From CAVONB01 sp963697205 (GTDB lineage Bacteria; Pseudomonadota; Alphaproteobacteria; Rhizobiales; Hyphomicrobiaceae): a stretch of 64,000 bases of DNA. Where the stretch lies: the NCBI GenBank assembly GCA_963697205.1, contig CAVONB010000016.1:1-64000 (forward strand), read 5' to 3'. Shown piece by piece: positions 8,153 to 16,973 of this stretch (positions within the stretch are counted from its first letter, which is position 1; each line of letters starts with the position of its first letter). The translations under genes and the position numbers were made by a program. The notes under the pieces are model-generated. The model was given only the letters and a program-made list of their open reading frames with translations, was not told the DNA's origin and did no database searches.

Positions 8153-8320
8153 ACCTTTGCTATGCGTCTTCTGATGTCGAGCATCGGTGCGGTCGTTGGT
8201 CATCCCGGGGCCTCAAACGATGTGGTCACCGCTGGGGCCGGCTCGCAACCCAACGCAGCCGACAGCGGCCGAGCAAGAGCGTTGCATGCTCAGTGTCTTT
8301 AGGGGCTCCCGCGTGCCGTG

Positions 8321-9583
8321 TTAGGGCGCGACGGGCTGAACATGCACGCGCCAAGCAGCGCCATCTTGGTCCTCGAGGGGACCGCTGTCGCGATCATAGA
8401 GGTCGTTTCGGAACTGGACCTCGCCGTTTTCGACCCATGCGGTGAGATAGATGAAGTGCACCGGCACGCTAGACTTCAAACGGATGGTCGTCGCTGGGCC
8501 TGACAGTGCGGTTTGCTCAAGGCGCTGCCGTGTCCACCCGTCCTGACCTGCGAGGATCCACTCGGCAAGCGCATAGAACTTCTGCACGCGAATGCAGCCC
8601 GCACTGTAGGCACGTTCGAAATAGCCGAACAGGGTCTTCAACGGGGTATCGTGCATGTACACGATGTGCTTGTTCGGCATGTCGAAACGCAAAAGGCCCA
8701 ACGCGTTGTGCGGCCCAGGATCCTGCCTGAACACGTACCGCGCCGCCTCGGGGCCCCACCAATTGACGGTGGATGGATCGATTTCCGCACCGCCGAATGT
8801 AGAGAAGACCCGGATGCGCTCTCGATAAAGATAGGATGGGTCCTTGCGGATGGCAGGAATGAGTGCTGCCTTGGCGATCGTTCCGGGAACATGCCAGTAG
8901 GGCAGCAGATTGATCGCCTGGACGGACGCGCTGACGACGGGTGTTGGTGTGGTGCGCTTGCCCGCAATTGTCCGGCTTGTGATTTCGACGCGACGGTTGC
9001 GAATTCCCTGCAGTTCGAAGCTGGCGGCATTCATCAGGATGAATTTTGTGGATGGAGCGATCTTCTGTTCAACCTCGCGCATGCGCTGAAGATTTCGCTC
9101 AAGCTGTTTCGCCCGGTCTGCCGCTGAAACGTTGAGAGATCGTTGGGTCACCCCAAACACCACACCTGTGGGCTCGAGGCCATGTCGGCGCTGGTAGCGC
9201 CTGACCGCTTCCTCGAGGGTCTTGTCGAACGCATAGCTGCGCGGCGCCCCCCGCGGCAAGTCACCGGTGATCTCCAACCGGCGGCGCAATTCCAGGACGA
9301 GAGCATCACTGTCTCCGGGCCGCAGGATGCTACGAGCCGGCAGGCTGGGCCATCCTCCGGCGGCGGCAATCTGCCGATAGTTCTGAATAGACGCTGACAA
9401 CTGGTCGACCGCCGTGGCATCGACCCATGGCAGCGTGCTCGGCTCGGGCGGAACAGAGCGTGGGCGGGCCTGAGAGGGAACGCTCCAGGCGAACACCACA
9501 AGCGCGGCAAGTAGAACTGCGATTGGAGCGTGGTTCGGCTGACGCACGACGTTTCGGAATATCTGATCGTTGGAACTCATCAT
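8321..9583 (-). CDS. YcbB-type L,D-transpeptidase
   Basis: This 420-residue protein has an N-terminal membrane/signal segment (residues ~18-38). A peptidoglycan-binding-1-type domain follows (RPGDSDALVLELRRRL ... AVRRYQRRHGLEPTGV). The C-terminal YkuD catalytic domain carries MHDTPLKTLF and the nucleophile motif SAGCIRV. It should make 3-3 crosslinks in peptidoglycan or attach proteins to it, acting in the periplasm. ATG 9583 (or 9580) is chosen over an upstream ATG at 9658 that overlaps the preceding gene and would put 25 extra residues before the signal. It follows the amino-acid binding protein gene by 40 bases, so the two are probably co-transcribed. Confidence 0.88.
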   Translation of the reverse strand: MMSSNDQIFRNVVRQPNHAPIAVLLAALVVFAWSVPSQARPRSVPPEPSTLPWVDATAVDQLSASIQNYRQIAAAGGWPSLPARSILRPGDSDALVLELRRRLEITGDLPRGAPRSYAFDKTLEEAVRRYQRRHGLEPTGVVFGVTQRSLNVSAADRAKQLERNLQRMREVEQKIAPSTKFILMNAASFELQGIRNRRVEITSRTIAGKRTTPTPVVSASVQAINLLPYWHVPGTIAKAALIPAIRKDPSYLYRERIRVFSTFGGAEIDPSTVNWWGPEAARYVFRQDPGPHNALGLLRFDMPNKHIVYMHDTPLKTLFGYFERAYSAGCIRVQKFYALAEWILAGQDGWTRQRLEQTALSGPATTIRLKSSVPVHFIYLTAWVENGEVQFRNDLYDRDSGPLEDQDGAAWRVHVQPVAP

Positions 9584-9623
9584 TCTCAACTCGGTCGCAA
9601 CGTTGTCGTGCGCTGGCACACAC

Positions 9624-10946
9624 TCACCACATCGGGGGCGCATAGAGGATCCCGCCATTCTTCCAAAGCGCGTTTATTCCGCGGTCCATGCCCAAGGGGC
9701 TCGTCTTCCCGATGTTCGCCTCGAACATCTCGCCATAGTTGCCGACCGCCAGGATCATCCGCGTCAGCCAGTCCTTGTCGAGGCGCAAAGCCGCACCGCT
9801 CTTGGCGGCTCCGTCTGCGAGGCGGCGACCATCGACGGAGAGGGCCTGGTTGGGACCCGCTGCCGCTTTGTCCAGGCGAACCTCCTCCGCATTGACAAGT
9901 CCCGCGAGTGTCCAGCGCACGATCTCGAGCCATTCCTGGTCGCCCTGTCGTACGGCTGGACCCAGCGGCTCCTTGGAGATGACTTCCGGCAGCACGGTAT
10001 GCTCCGCCGGATCGGGGAAGCCTGCACGATCCGCGAACAGGGAGGAGCGATCTGCGGAGTAGGCTTGGCAATCGCCGGCGAGATACGCTTTCACGAGTTC
10101 GTCTCTAGACTTATAGGCCTTAACCTCCGCGTTGATGCCGTGGGCCTTGAAATAGAAGCCCATATTCGCCTCGGTTGTCGTCGACGACTGCACACAGACC
10201 GTGGCGCCGCCTAATTGTTGTGCTGAGACGAGACCGCGCGCTTCGCGTGTTGTGAAGCTCTGGCCGTCGAAGTAGAGAACGCCAACGAATTCCAGTCCCA
10301 AATCGACGTCGCGGCTCATGGTCCAGGTCGTATTTCGCGACAACAGGTCGATTTTCCCCGATGTTAGGGCTTCGAACCGCTGAGCCGCGTCGAGCGGAAC
10401 GAACTCGACCGTTTCGGGATCACCAAGCGTAGCCATGGCAACGGCGCGGCAAAAATCGACGTCGATCCCGGCCCAAATGCCAGACGGGGTTCGATGGGCA
10501 AAGCCGAGCAAGCCTGGATTAACGCCACACACCAGCCGGCCGCGGTTGCGTACGGTGTCGAGTGTCTTGGTGCCGCTTGGCAGTGATCCGGTAACGAGCG
10601 CCTGCGTACGGTCGGCCGCGGCCGGCTTGGTGGAATTGGGTGGGGCTGTCTCTGCAGTGGACGTCTGCTCGCCCGACTGCTGACTGGCGGCCGTAGCGAT
10701 TGGCTTCTCCTGGCGCAATTGTGTTCCATTGCGGCCAGAAGTTCGTTGGCCCTTGCGACAGTGCGATCTCGCCACCGTCGTGAACTGCCCTGGAGCGTCG
10801 GTGGCGGTCTGGCACGTGCAGGGGCCGTTTGGACCACTTCTGTACGCACACATTCGATACTCGGCGTGAACCGGCGCATTTGTGCTCACCCAGGCCGCGA
10901 AACTGACCAGGATCAGCGACCAGACATGGGATCGGGCCGAAACCAT
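9624..10946 (-). CDS. AapJ-like amino-acid ABC transporter substrate-binding protein (orphan)
   Basis: This 440-residue protein has a signal peptide (to ~residue 28, VHA), then ~110 residues of low-complexity linker containing a small Cys cluster (MCAYRSGPNGPCTC). A complete family-3 binding domain follows: RGRLVCGVNPGLLGFA, DVDFCRAVA, LLSRNTTWTMSRD, FDGQSF, AVGNYGEMFE. These motifs are typical of AapJ/BztA, the binding protein for general L-amino-acid uptake. No permease or ATPase genes lie nearby, and the extra N-terminal linker is not usual for AapJ. The start at 10946 is chosen for AAGGAAAG upstream and the signal peptide. Its partner may be the adjacent L,D-transpeptidase. Confidence 0.82.
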   Translation of the reverse strand: MVSARSHVWSLILVSFAAWVSTNAPVHAEYRMCAYRSGPNGPCTCQTATDAPGQFTTVARSHCRKGQRTSGRNGTQLRQEKPIATAASQQSGEQTSTAETAPPNSTKPAAADRTQALVTGSLPSGTKTLDTVRNRGRLVCGVNPGLLGFAHRTPSGIWAGIDVDFCRAVAMATLGDPETVEFVPLDAAQRFEALTSGKIDLLSRNTTWTMSRDVDLGLEFVGVLYFDGQSFTTREARGLVSAQQLGGATVCVQSSTTTEANMGFYFKAHGINAEVKAYKSRDELVKAYLAGDCQAYSADRSSLFADRAGFPDPAEHTVLPEVISKEPLGPAVRQGDQEWLEIVRWTLAGLVNAEEVRLDKAAAGPNQALSVDGRRLADGAAKSGAALRLDKDWLTRMILAVGNYGEMFEANIGKTSPLGMDRGINALWKNGGILYAPPMW

Positions 10947-11277
10947 TTGCACCACTTTCCTTGAAGACGACACTTTTCCTTGAAGGTTCGAACGAGCATC
11001 TGACACTGCATTCTGGAAAAGCTCAAGTGGGGAGCGCCTGCGTGCGACGCCCGACGGCACGCGCTGGTCTGGACCAAGGAATGGTCGTGGATGGAAAAAA
11101 AAGGGTGAGACGGTGCCCCCAGAAGGGCATGCCAAGCCAAGCCGAGCCGATCAGATCACGCACTCCCAACGGCGAGGAAGCGCTGGAACGTCTACTCTCA
11201 CGACAGGCGATATCAGCCGACGCCGGGTCCGTGGCACTGAAGGTGGGGGACCAGTATCCAACGTTTGCTTCGGTGGT
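10947..11277. other. intergenic, 331 bases, no gene recognised
   Basis: Upstream region of the binding-protein gene. It contains a short A-run near 11095-11102 but no convincing coding sequence, RNA gene or repeat. Confidence 0.4.
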
Positions 11278-11934
11278 TCATGGCTTGCTGCTGCGGGACT
11301 CTGTGGACGGCCTACAAGTGCTTGAATGCGCCCCTGCCTTTGCGGCAATTCGCTTCCTGAGTAGGACCTCGTCACGGTCGTCTTGGACAAGCCCGCCGAG
11401 GGTCGCGACACGGGCAAAGCCGTGACGCTCGTAGAACACAAGTGCGCGGGCGTTGAAGTCGGACGCGCAGACCCAGAGGTTGCGCGCGCCCGCCGTGCCG
11501 GCTTCGCGCTCCATCCACGCGAGAAAGAGCCTCCCGAGGCCCCGTCCTTGGTGTTCTGGCACAATGCCGAGGAACTGCAGGTAGGGGCCACACAACCAGT
11601 CGCGTTGGACGCCGGCCGCTCCGGCAATTTCGCGGCCAACACAGATTGCAAGGCGGGGTCGGCCGAGATCGCGTCCGGCAAGGTAGGCAGATAGCGTTTC
11701 GGGTCGATAGGGATAATGCGACCAAGGGGGGAGGCCTGCGAAGACCTGTGCAAGGCGTGGCGCATCGGCTGTCGCCAGTGGGATAGCGGTGACGATTTCG
11801 CCGCAGGCCGTCTCCCCTAGGACTGTGCGGTCAACGTGAAATGGTTGGCTGCTGACCAACGGACCCTCCGCGTGGTGCACGCGCAGCAGGCAACAGCCTG
11901 TCGTAGCGGTCAATGTCACCGGGGCGTGCATCAT
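11278..11934 (-). CDS. GNAT-family N-acetyltransferase
   Basis: The GNAT fold is clear. It starts EIVTAIPLATADAPRLAQVF and contains the acetyl-CoA pyrophosphate loop in FLGIVPEHQGRGLGRLFL. It ends with the usual ARALVFYERHGFARVATLGG. The substrate cannot be told. The start is uncertain. ATG 11934 overlaps the deacetylase gene by ~100 bases; TTG at 11859 has GGAGG five bases upstream, overlaps by 29 bases, and gives a more typical 193-residue protein. Overlap with the deacetylase implies one transcript and perhaps a shared glycan or amino-sugar substrate, which is inference. Confidence 0.8.
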   Translation of the reverse strand: MMHAPVTLTATTGCCLLRVHHAEGPLVSSQPFHVDRTVLGETACGEIVTAIPLATADAPRLAQVFAGLPPWSHYPYRPETLSAYLAGRDLGRPRLAICVGREIAGAAGVQRDWLCGPYLQFLGIVPEHQGRGLGRLFLAWMEREAGTAGARNLWVCASDFNARALVFYERHGFARVATLGGLVQDDRDEVLLRKRIAAKAGAHSSTCRPSTESRSSKP

Positions 11935-12922
11935 AGCACATTGATGCCAACACCGGCTTGCCCGCAGCAAGCAGCTCGCTGACGGTGACGAAGCGATAGC
12001 CCATGGCTCTGAGCTTCGGGATTGCGAGCGGTAGCGCTCTTGCCGTGTGGTAGCCTCGGCCGTTGGCGTGCATGAGCACAATCGAGCCGGGGCGAATGCT
12101 TTGCACTATCCGATGAGCGATCGCTTGAGCCGACTGGCCGGGATCGGCGTCTCCGGTCGAGATATCCCATTGGATGGCCAGGAGCCCGTGCCGATGCACA
12201 CGCGCCAGAGCTTCTGAATTGCAGGCGCCGAATGGAAAGCGAAACAAGGACATCCTTGAAGGTATGCTTTGGGAGGCCGTCCCCAATTCCGCCACGCATT
12301 GGCGGCCAGCGAGGTCCTCGCGCAGGCTCTCATAGGCGAGTTGCGGGGCGACGATCTCGCGCTCGAGTTCTTTATCGCCCAACAGGCGTGTGTTCCGGTG
12401 TGCCCAGCCGTGGTTGGCCACCTCGATCAAGGGATCTGCGACGAGCTGGCGGCCGCGCTCAGCATGGCTCATCAGCCATTTGCCGGCAGCAAAGACGGTC
12501 GCCTTGACGTTGTTCGCGCGCAGATAGTCGAGGATGAACCCATCATAGCCTGCGATCTCGCCGGCAAATTCGCACAGGTCGAACGTTAAGGCGACGAGCT
12601 TTATCCCCTTGGGTAATTCGACACGGCGGATGACGTGTCCAAGATAGGCCTCTGGCAGGGCGGGTACTGCTGCGAGCGTTCGGCGCGGGACGGCGGTGTC
12701 GAATTTCCGAACACCCTTGACGGGTTTGATTTCGGACGACACCGCACGCATGGCCGTCGGCGCCCAGCAGGCGCCCAGCACATCGGCGCGATCTGCGGCA
12801 CTTGCTCCGCCAAACGGACACGCCAGTAGCGCTGAGGTCAGCAACCACGTCTTGGTGCCGGCCCGAGGCCGCGGCGGTGACCGGGGGGTGTCTCTGTACG
12901 CCGCTGATTGAGGACGGCTCAT
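11831..12922 (-). CDS. polysaccharide deacetylase (carbohydrate esterase 4 type)
   Basis: This 363-residue protein has an N-terminal signal segment (residues ~27-42, ending ASA). The NodB-homology domain has motif 1 VALTFDLCE (Asp-Leu instead of the usual Asp-Asp), motif 2 NHGWAHRN with the HxxxH metal ligands, motif 3 RFPFGACN, and the late motif IVLMHANGRG. It should hydrolyse acetyl groups from a cell-wall or extracellular polysaccharide in the periplasm. The altered motif 1 removes one canonical metal-binding Asp; TFDxC variants occur in related families, so activity cannot be excluded. The GNAT gene overlaps its 3' end. Confidence 0.82.
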   Translation of the reverse strand: MSRPQSAAYRDTPRSPPRPRAGTKTWLLTSALLACPFGGASAADRADVLGACWAPTAMRAVSSEIKPVKGVRKFDTAVPRRTLAAVPALPEAYLGHVIRRVELPKGIKLVALTFDLCEFAGEIAGYDGFILDYLRANNVKATVFAAGKWLMSHAERGRQLVADPLIEVANHGWAHRNTRLLGDKELEREIVAPQLAYESLREDLAGRQCVAELGTASQSIPSRMSLFRFPFGACNSEALARVHRHGLLAIQWDISTGDADPGQSAQAIAHRIVQSIRPGSIVLMHANGRGYHTARALPLAIPKLRAMGYRFVTVSELLAAGKPVLASMCYDARPGDIDRYDRLLPAARAPRGGSVGQQPTISR

Positions 12923-13103
12923 GTCAATGCTTTTGGCTTGTCAGTGGTCGGCGTCCGAGCGTGTCGAGGGCTCATCCAGCCTGCAACGGCCTCGTCGTCG
13001 ACCCATTGGGCGATGCTGTCTATCTGGCTGACGGGTGCGCTCCCGCGTCTTCAACCGGCGGCCGGCTCATGGTGACAACTGGGACGATGTACCTTGGGCT
13101 CAC

Positions 13104-13490
13104 CTACGGCGTCTTCATCTCAATGCGAATGCCATGGACGGTCTTCCCCGACCCATTGTGGACGCGGCCTAATGGCTGAGGCGCCATGCGCACGACGAGG
13201 CAGCCTTTGCCGTCCCACTCCTCGATGGCCTGCATGACATCCCGATTGGGGGGCATGACGGTTCCATCGGGGGCAATGTCGTGGACCGGCCCTTGCACCT
13301 GATCGAATACAAAGACGGAGGGCCAGCGGTGGTGGTGCAGTGGCTCCTCATCGTCTGGCGCCAATGTCACCTCCAGAACGCGGAGCTGGTCATTCTCGAA
13401 CAGGACCTTGTGGTGCTTGGGTGCCGCCGTGACGGCATCCAGCGCAGGATCCCAAGTCGAAGGATCTGGGTTTGCGGCTTTCTCGGACAT
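13104..13490 (-). CDS. small cupin-fold protein
   Basis: This 128-residue protein has no signal peptide. It has a single cupin barrel signature: NDQLRVLEVTLAPDDEEPLH with HHHRW (metal-type His cluster), later strands VFDQVQGPVHD and a C-terminal GRVHNGSGKTVHGIRIEM. It resembles small cytosolic cupins of unknown substrate in Hyphomicrobiales. The neighbouring genes do not suggest a pathway. The ATG at 13490 has AAAGGGACCAC upstream. Confidence 0.7.
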   Translation of the reverse strand: MSEKAANPDPSTWDPALDAVTAAPKHHKVLFENDQLRVLEVTLAPDDEEPLHHHRWPSVFVFDQVQGPVHDIAPDGTVMPPNRDVMQAIEEWDGKGCLVVRMAPQPLGRVHNGSGKTVHGIRIEMKTP

Positions 13491-13995
13491 TGTGGTCCCT
13501 TTTCCATTCCTCGCCTATGCAAGCGCCCTCATCGTAGCTTCCGTCAAGGTCGCACAGCAAGCCGAGAGGAGCTCATCCGCATTCTCAAGGGGTTCGTCTG
13601 TATAAGCCTGTACTCACTCCCCCGCCCCCCCTCAGCACGGCGCCTTCTCGTCGAAGGCTTAGTCCGGCTCGCGGTCTAGCTGTCCGCTTCCGACGCGCCG
13701 CAGGGGCACTCGCCGGGTGCCGTGACGTGGTCGTCTTTGGCTCTGCTCTTGAGTGCGCGCACGCGATCATCGGTCTCTCGACCGGGGTCTTTCGGACAAT
13801 CTCTGGTCGGCGCCCGCCAATTGTCTGGCTTGTTTGAAGCTCAGCTTGTTGCCACCAAACGAGACACGGCCGAATCCATCTCTTTAACGGAAAGCTAAGG
13901 TGAATGATTGATGAGCGTTGAATGAGGACTGAGGCCGGCGGCATTGTGAACTGTGGGGCGAGACGTGATTTCTAATGCGTTCTGAGAGGCGAACG
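13491..13995. other. intergenic, ~500 bases, with a possible small decayed ORF
   Basis: The region separates the cupin gene from the divergent PilZ gene. On the minus strand, 13676-13840 is open for 55 codons and has protein-like content (KPDNWRAPTRDCPKDPG ... APGECPCGASEADS). It lacks a normal start codon and is preceded by a stop, so it may be a remnant or a frameshifted small gene. Nothing else is recognised. Confidence 0.25.
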
Positions 13996-14277
13996 ATGGG
14001 ATTTGGACGCCGACAACCTTTGGGATTTTCGGGCGCCGAGCGCCGGCGTGCGTCGCGCAACGAGATGCGTCGGCCTGGATACATCATCATCGACCGCGAT
14101 CAGATGATCCCCTGCAACGTGAGAGATATCTCAAGGACCGGCGCTCGCCTCGAGGTCGCTTCCACGACCTCCACGTTTGGGCTCACCCAGCAGTTGGCCC
14201 TCCGATTCAATGGGCACCGGTACTGGGCAAAGGTCGTCTGGCAGACCCGCTCTTCGATGGGCGTGCAATTCCTCTAA
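13996..14277 (+). CDS. PilZ-domain protein
   Basis: This 93-residue protein is a single PilZ domain. ERRRASRNEMRRPGYI carries the RxxxR half of the cyclic-di-GMP site. DISRTGARLEVAS carries the D/NxSxxG half (here DISRTG). The end is AKVVWQTRSSMGVQF. It probably binds c-di-GMP or is a degenerate relative and acts as a small adaptor for motility, surface or envelope functions. The start at 13996 is preferred over ATG 13975 because GAGAGG precedes it at six bases. Confidence 0.8.
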   Translation: MGFGRRQPLGFSGAERRRASRNEMRRPGYIIIDRDQMIPCNVRDISRTGARLEVASTTSTFGLTQQLALRFNGHRYWAKVVWQTRSSMGVQFL

Positions 14278-14465
14278 CCGGGGCGGTGCGTAACACGACA
14301 TGCGCCACGCCCTGCCTTGTCCGTGCTGAGCCCGCGTCTTGATGCCGGGTCTTGGCGTTGGCGTCGTTCCGGCCTCGCCGCCTGCCGCAGGAGGGTTGTC
14401 AGATGCGCGTTTACCCTACGAGACAATCGACCATTCTCGCGGCTGCCCCTTCACTCTTGCTGGCT

Positions 14466-16049
14466 TCACTCGGCCGGCTGCGCCACAGCCTGCCCAGTTG
14501 ACGGGCCCTCTGCAGACGCCTCGACCAAGTTGAGCCTGGCACACAGAAGCGCGAACGCTGCCACAACGGCGTAGGCGGCTGCGACCATGGGTGTCACGCC
14601 AAAGCCAACGGCTGGCCCATGCATGAATCCGAAGAATGTCAGGACCGCCCCTGTCGCTGCAAAGGCCGCGGCGGTCTGAAGCTTCCTCTCGATGATGAAG
14701 ACACCAATTGCGGCGAGCACGAGCCCTGTCAGGATCGCGCCGTTGCCGAGGATCGCCAGGCCTTCGTAAAGCACCCCGTTTGTTGCCATGGCGCGGATCA
14801 GCTCTGGTGTGACCTGCGTGCCCGCGGCCGACAAGGCGCCATCGATCTGGACCTTAGCCCAGGCCGCCAGATGCGGAACGAGACCCAGGATGATTGCTGG
14901 CGCATGGGACTTGGGCGTCGTCTGGAAGGCCTGCGCACCGATCAGCATGCCGATGTAGAGCAGGATCGGCGAGATCGCGACCACTGGCACGAGGGTCAAG
15001 AAGACGGCAAGGGTCCCAAACAGGGACAAGGCCAGCACGAAGATCCCGGTCGCGGCCGAGTAGCCGATGCGTCCGCCCATCGACTTCCAGCCGGGGTGGC
15101 CGATGTAGACCGCATTGGCGAACGGCGAGCCCAGGAGTGTGCCAATGAGTGAAATCGTGCCTTCCGCCGCGAGCGCTTCGGTCGTTGAGTAGCTGTCACC
15201 GGCCGCCTCGGCACTTTCGACGTTGTCCATCGCCTCGACCAGGTCGTAAACGCCGAACGGGATGGCTGTAACGAGAATGAAGCCAAGAAACTCAAAACCT
15301 GAGAACACATGACCCACGGCAGGGATCGGCAGCGAGAAACCAAAGTTCGCAAAGCTGCCGGCGAGCTTGTCCGCACTCATGCCGCCGATCTCGGGGAACC
15401 CTAGAGCCGCTGCGCCCCAGGCAATGACAAGCCCCACGACAATGGCCACGAGCCCGGCGGGCAGGCCCTTGGGATAGCGGACCCCGCCGAACCAGCTGAC
15501 CATGATGACGGCAAGGCAGGTCAGACCGATGATCGAGGTCATGAAGATCTCAGTCGCTGGACGCATGGATATGAACGCGATTGAGACGCCAGCCAGCGTT
15601 CCGAGCAGTGCGGCCCGCGGGGTGATCCGCCGAATGAGGGGCGCGACAAACCCACCGCCGATCAGAATGAACCCTTGGATGAAGACCCAGGCGAGGCCCG
15701 CCTCCCAGGCTTTCACGGGATCCTTGGTCTCACCGAGGATCGGCAGCATGATCACGAACACGACGATAAACATGTGGGGGACCGATGGACCCGACGGCAA
15801 CGCGCAGACGTCCGCGCGCATGTCCTTGCGCGACAGACGCCAGGCCATCCAGGCGTAGTACATGTTGCCAAGGAAAAGCATGAGCCCCACCGCCGGTAGG
15901 ATCCGGCCGAAAATCAACTGGTCGGGTAGGCCGACGACGAACTTTAAGAGCCCCGTCATGACCAGGAGATTGACGAGCACGTTCGTTCCCAGACCAAACA
16001 GGGCGTTCCAGTCACCAGAGGTCCAGAGTTTCGCGGTCTTGGTATCCAT
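14466..16049 (-). CDS. NCS2/AzgA-type xanthine-uracil permease family transporter
   Basis: This 527-residue inner-membrane protein has about 12 hydrophobic segments. It resembles the nucleobase/ascorbate (NCS2) superfamily: ADVCALPSGPSVPHMFIVVF near the first half, and AIPFGVYDLVEAMDNVESAEAAGD, which corresponds to the conserved acidic segment of TM8. It should import a purine, pyrimidine or related ureide with protons. The start at 16049 is set by GAGAGG upstream. It begins 17 bases after the cysteine hydrolase stop, so the two form an operon, and the hydrolase probably acts on the imported compound or a breakdown product. Confidence 0.82.
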   Translation of the reverse strand: MDTKTAKLWTSGDWNALFGLGTNVLVNLLVMTGLLKFVVGLPDQLIFGRILPAVGLMLFLGNMYYAWMAWRLSRKDMRADVCALPSGPSVPHMFIVVFVIMLPILGETKDPVKAWEAGLAWVFIQGFILIGGGFVAPLIRRITPRAALLGTLAGVSIAFISMRPATEIFMTSIIGLTCLAVIMVSWFGGVRYPKGLPAGLVAIVVGLVIAWGAAALGFPEIGGMSADKLAGSFANFGFSLPIPAVGHVFSGFEFLGFILVTAIPFGVYDLVEAMDNVESAEAAGDSYSTTEALAAEGTISLIGTLLGSPFANAVYIGHPGWKSMGGRIGYSAATGIFVLALSLFGTLAVFLTLVPVVAISPILLYIGMLIGAQAFQTTPKSHAPAIILGLVPHLAAWAKVQIDGALSAAGTQVTPELIRAMATNGVLYEGLAILGNGAILTGLVLAAIGVFIIERKLQTAAAFAATGAVLTFFGFMHGPAVGFGVTPMVAAAYAVVAAFALLCARLNLVEASAEGPSTGQAVAQPAE

Positions 16050-16066
16050 CGTGCCCTCTCCAGTTC

Positions 16067-16765
16067 TCAGCGTGCACCGTTCAATGCCGTCGCGATCGAC
16101 GCGGTATCGCTCACCCAGCCGAAAATGCCGCCAAAGCCCGCGCTTTGCGCTTTGATCATCTCCAGGCCCACGCGGTGGAATTCCGGAAAGTAGGAAGCGC
16201 AGGCATCGGCAAGCGCGACACAGCGAAAGCCGCGATCGTTGGCCTCGCGGATCGTTGTGTGCACACAGACCTCGGTCGTCACGCCGCACACCAACAGCGT
16301 GTCGACCCCGCGACTGCGCAGGATCTGTTCCAGATCTGTCTGGTGGAAGGCGCCCTTGCCGGGCTTGTCGACGATGGGCTCATGACCCAACGGACAGAGT
16401 GCCTCGATGATGTCGTGCCCGAGCGCGCCGCGAACGAGAATCCGCCCCATCGGTCCTTCGTCCCCGATCCGGCGGGACGGCGCGCCGCGCTCCCACTTCG
16501 CCGGCGGCAGATCCGACAGATCGGGTCGGTGGCCCTCGCGGGTGTGAACCACGAGCATGCCCGCAGTGCGCACTGCCTGGAGAACATGGGCACACGGTTC
16601 GATGGCGCGCGCCAACATCGTGATGTCGTTGCCGAGCGCTTCACCAAACCCACCCGGCTCAAGGAAGTCGCGCTGCATATCAATGATCAGGAGGGCGGTG
16701 CGCCGCGGGTCAAGCCTGATGGGCTCGGGCTCTGCGGCCACGATCACCTCGGCACTGGGCCTCAC
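16067..16765 (-). CDS. isochorismatase-family cysteine hydrolase (biuret-hydrolase-like)
   Basis: This 232-residue enzyme has the Asp-Lys-Cys catalytic triad of the family: Asp in LLIIDMQRDFLEPGG, Lys in VDKPGKGAF and Cys in VCGVTTEVCVHTT. The opening IDMQRDFLEPGGFGEALGND resembles biuret amidohydrolases, which split biuret to allophanate and ammonia; ureidoacrylate hydrolases are the other close option. It is co-transcribed with an NCS2 permease and divergent from a LysR regulator, which suggests uptake and hydrolysis of a nitrogen-rich ureide. The start is GTG 16765 with GGAG eight bases upstream; the longer open frame to 17149 overlaps the regulator. Confidence 0.8.
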   Translation of the reverse strand: MRPSAEVIVAAEPEPIRLDPRRTALLIIDMQRDFLEPGGFGEALGNDITMLARAIEPCAHVLQAVRTAGMLVVHTREGHRPDLSDLPPAKWERGAPSRRIGDEGPMGRILVRGALGHDIIEALCPLGHEPIVDKPGKGAFHQTDLEQILRSRGVDTLLVCGVTTEVCVHTTIREANDRGFRCVALADACASYFPEFHRVGLEMIKAQSAGFGGIFGWVSDTASIATALNGAR

Positions 16766-16937
16766 CGTGCGATCTCCGAATTCGGGCCGCTGCTGATGCC
16801 CGGGTTGGCGCGATGGAAGGGTGCTGTCGCTGGGCGTTCCCGCTCTGTTTGGAAGCACTGAAGCGGTGCGATGCGATGCGAACCTAGAGTGGGCGGTCCT
16901 CGCGTGTCGTTCTATTGCTATTTTTGGCTCCTTGTGA

Positions 16938-16950
16938 TGCAATTTTTGCA
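16938..16950. promoter_or_regulatory. candidate LysR-type operator (T-N11-A palindrome)
   Basis: TGCAATTTTTGCA is a perfect 5-bp inverted repeat with a 3-bp centre. It fits the T-N11-A rule and lies 24 bases before the LysR start, in the divergent intergenic region. Confidence 0.4.
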
Positions 16951-16973
16951 GCGCATTGAAAAATGGCAAGTCA

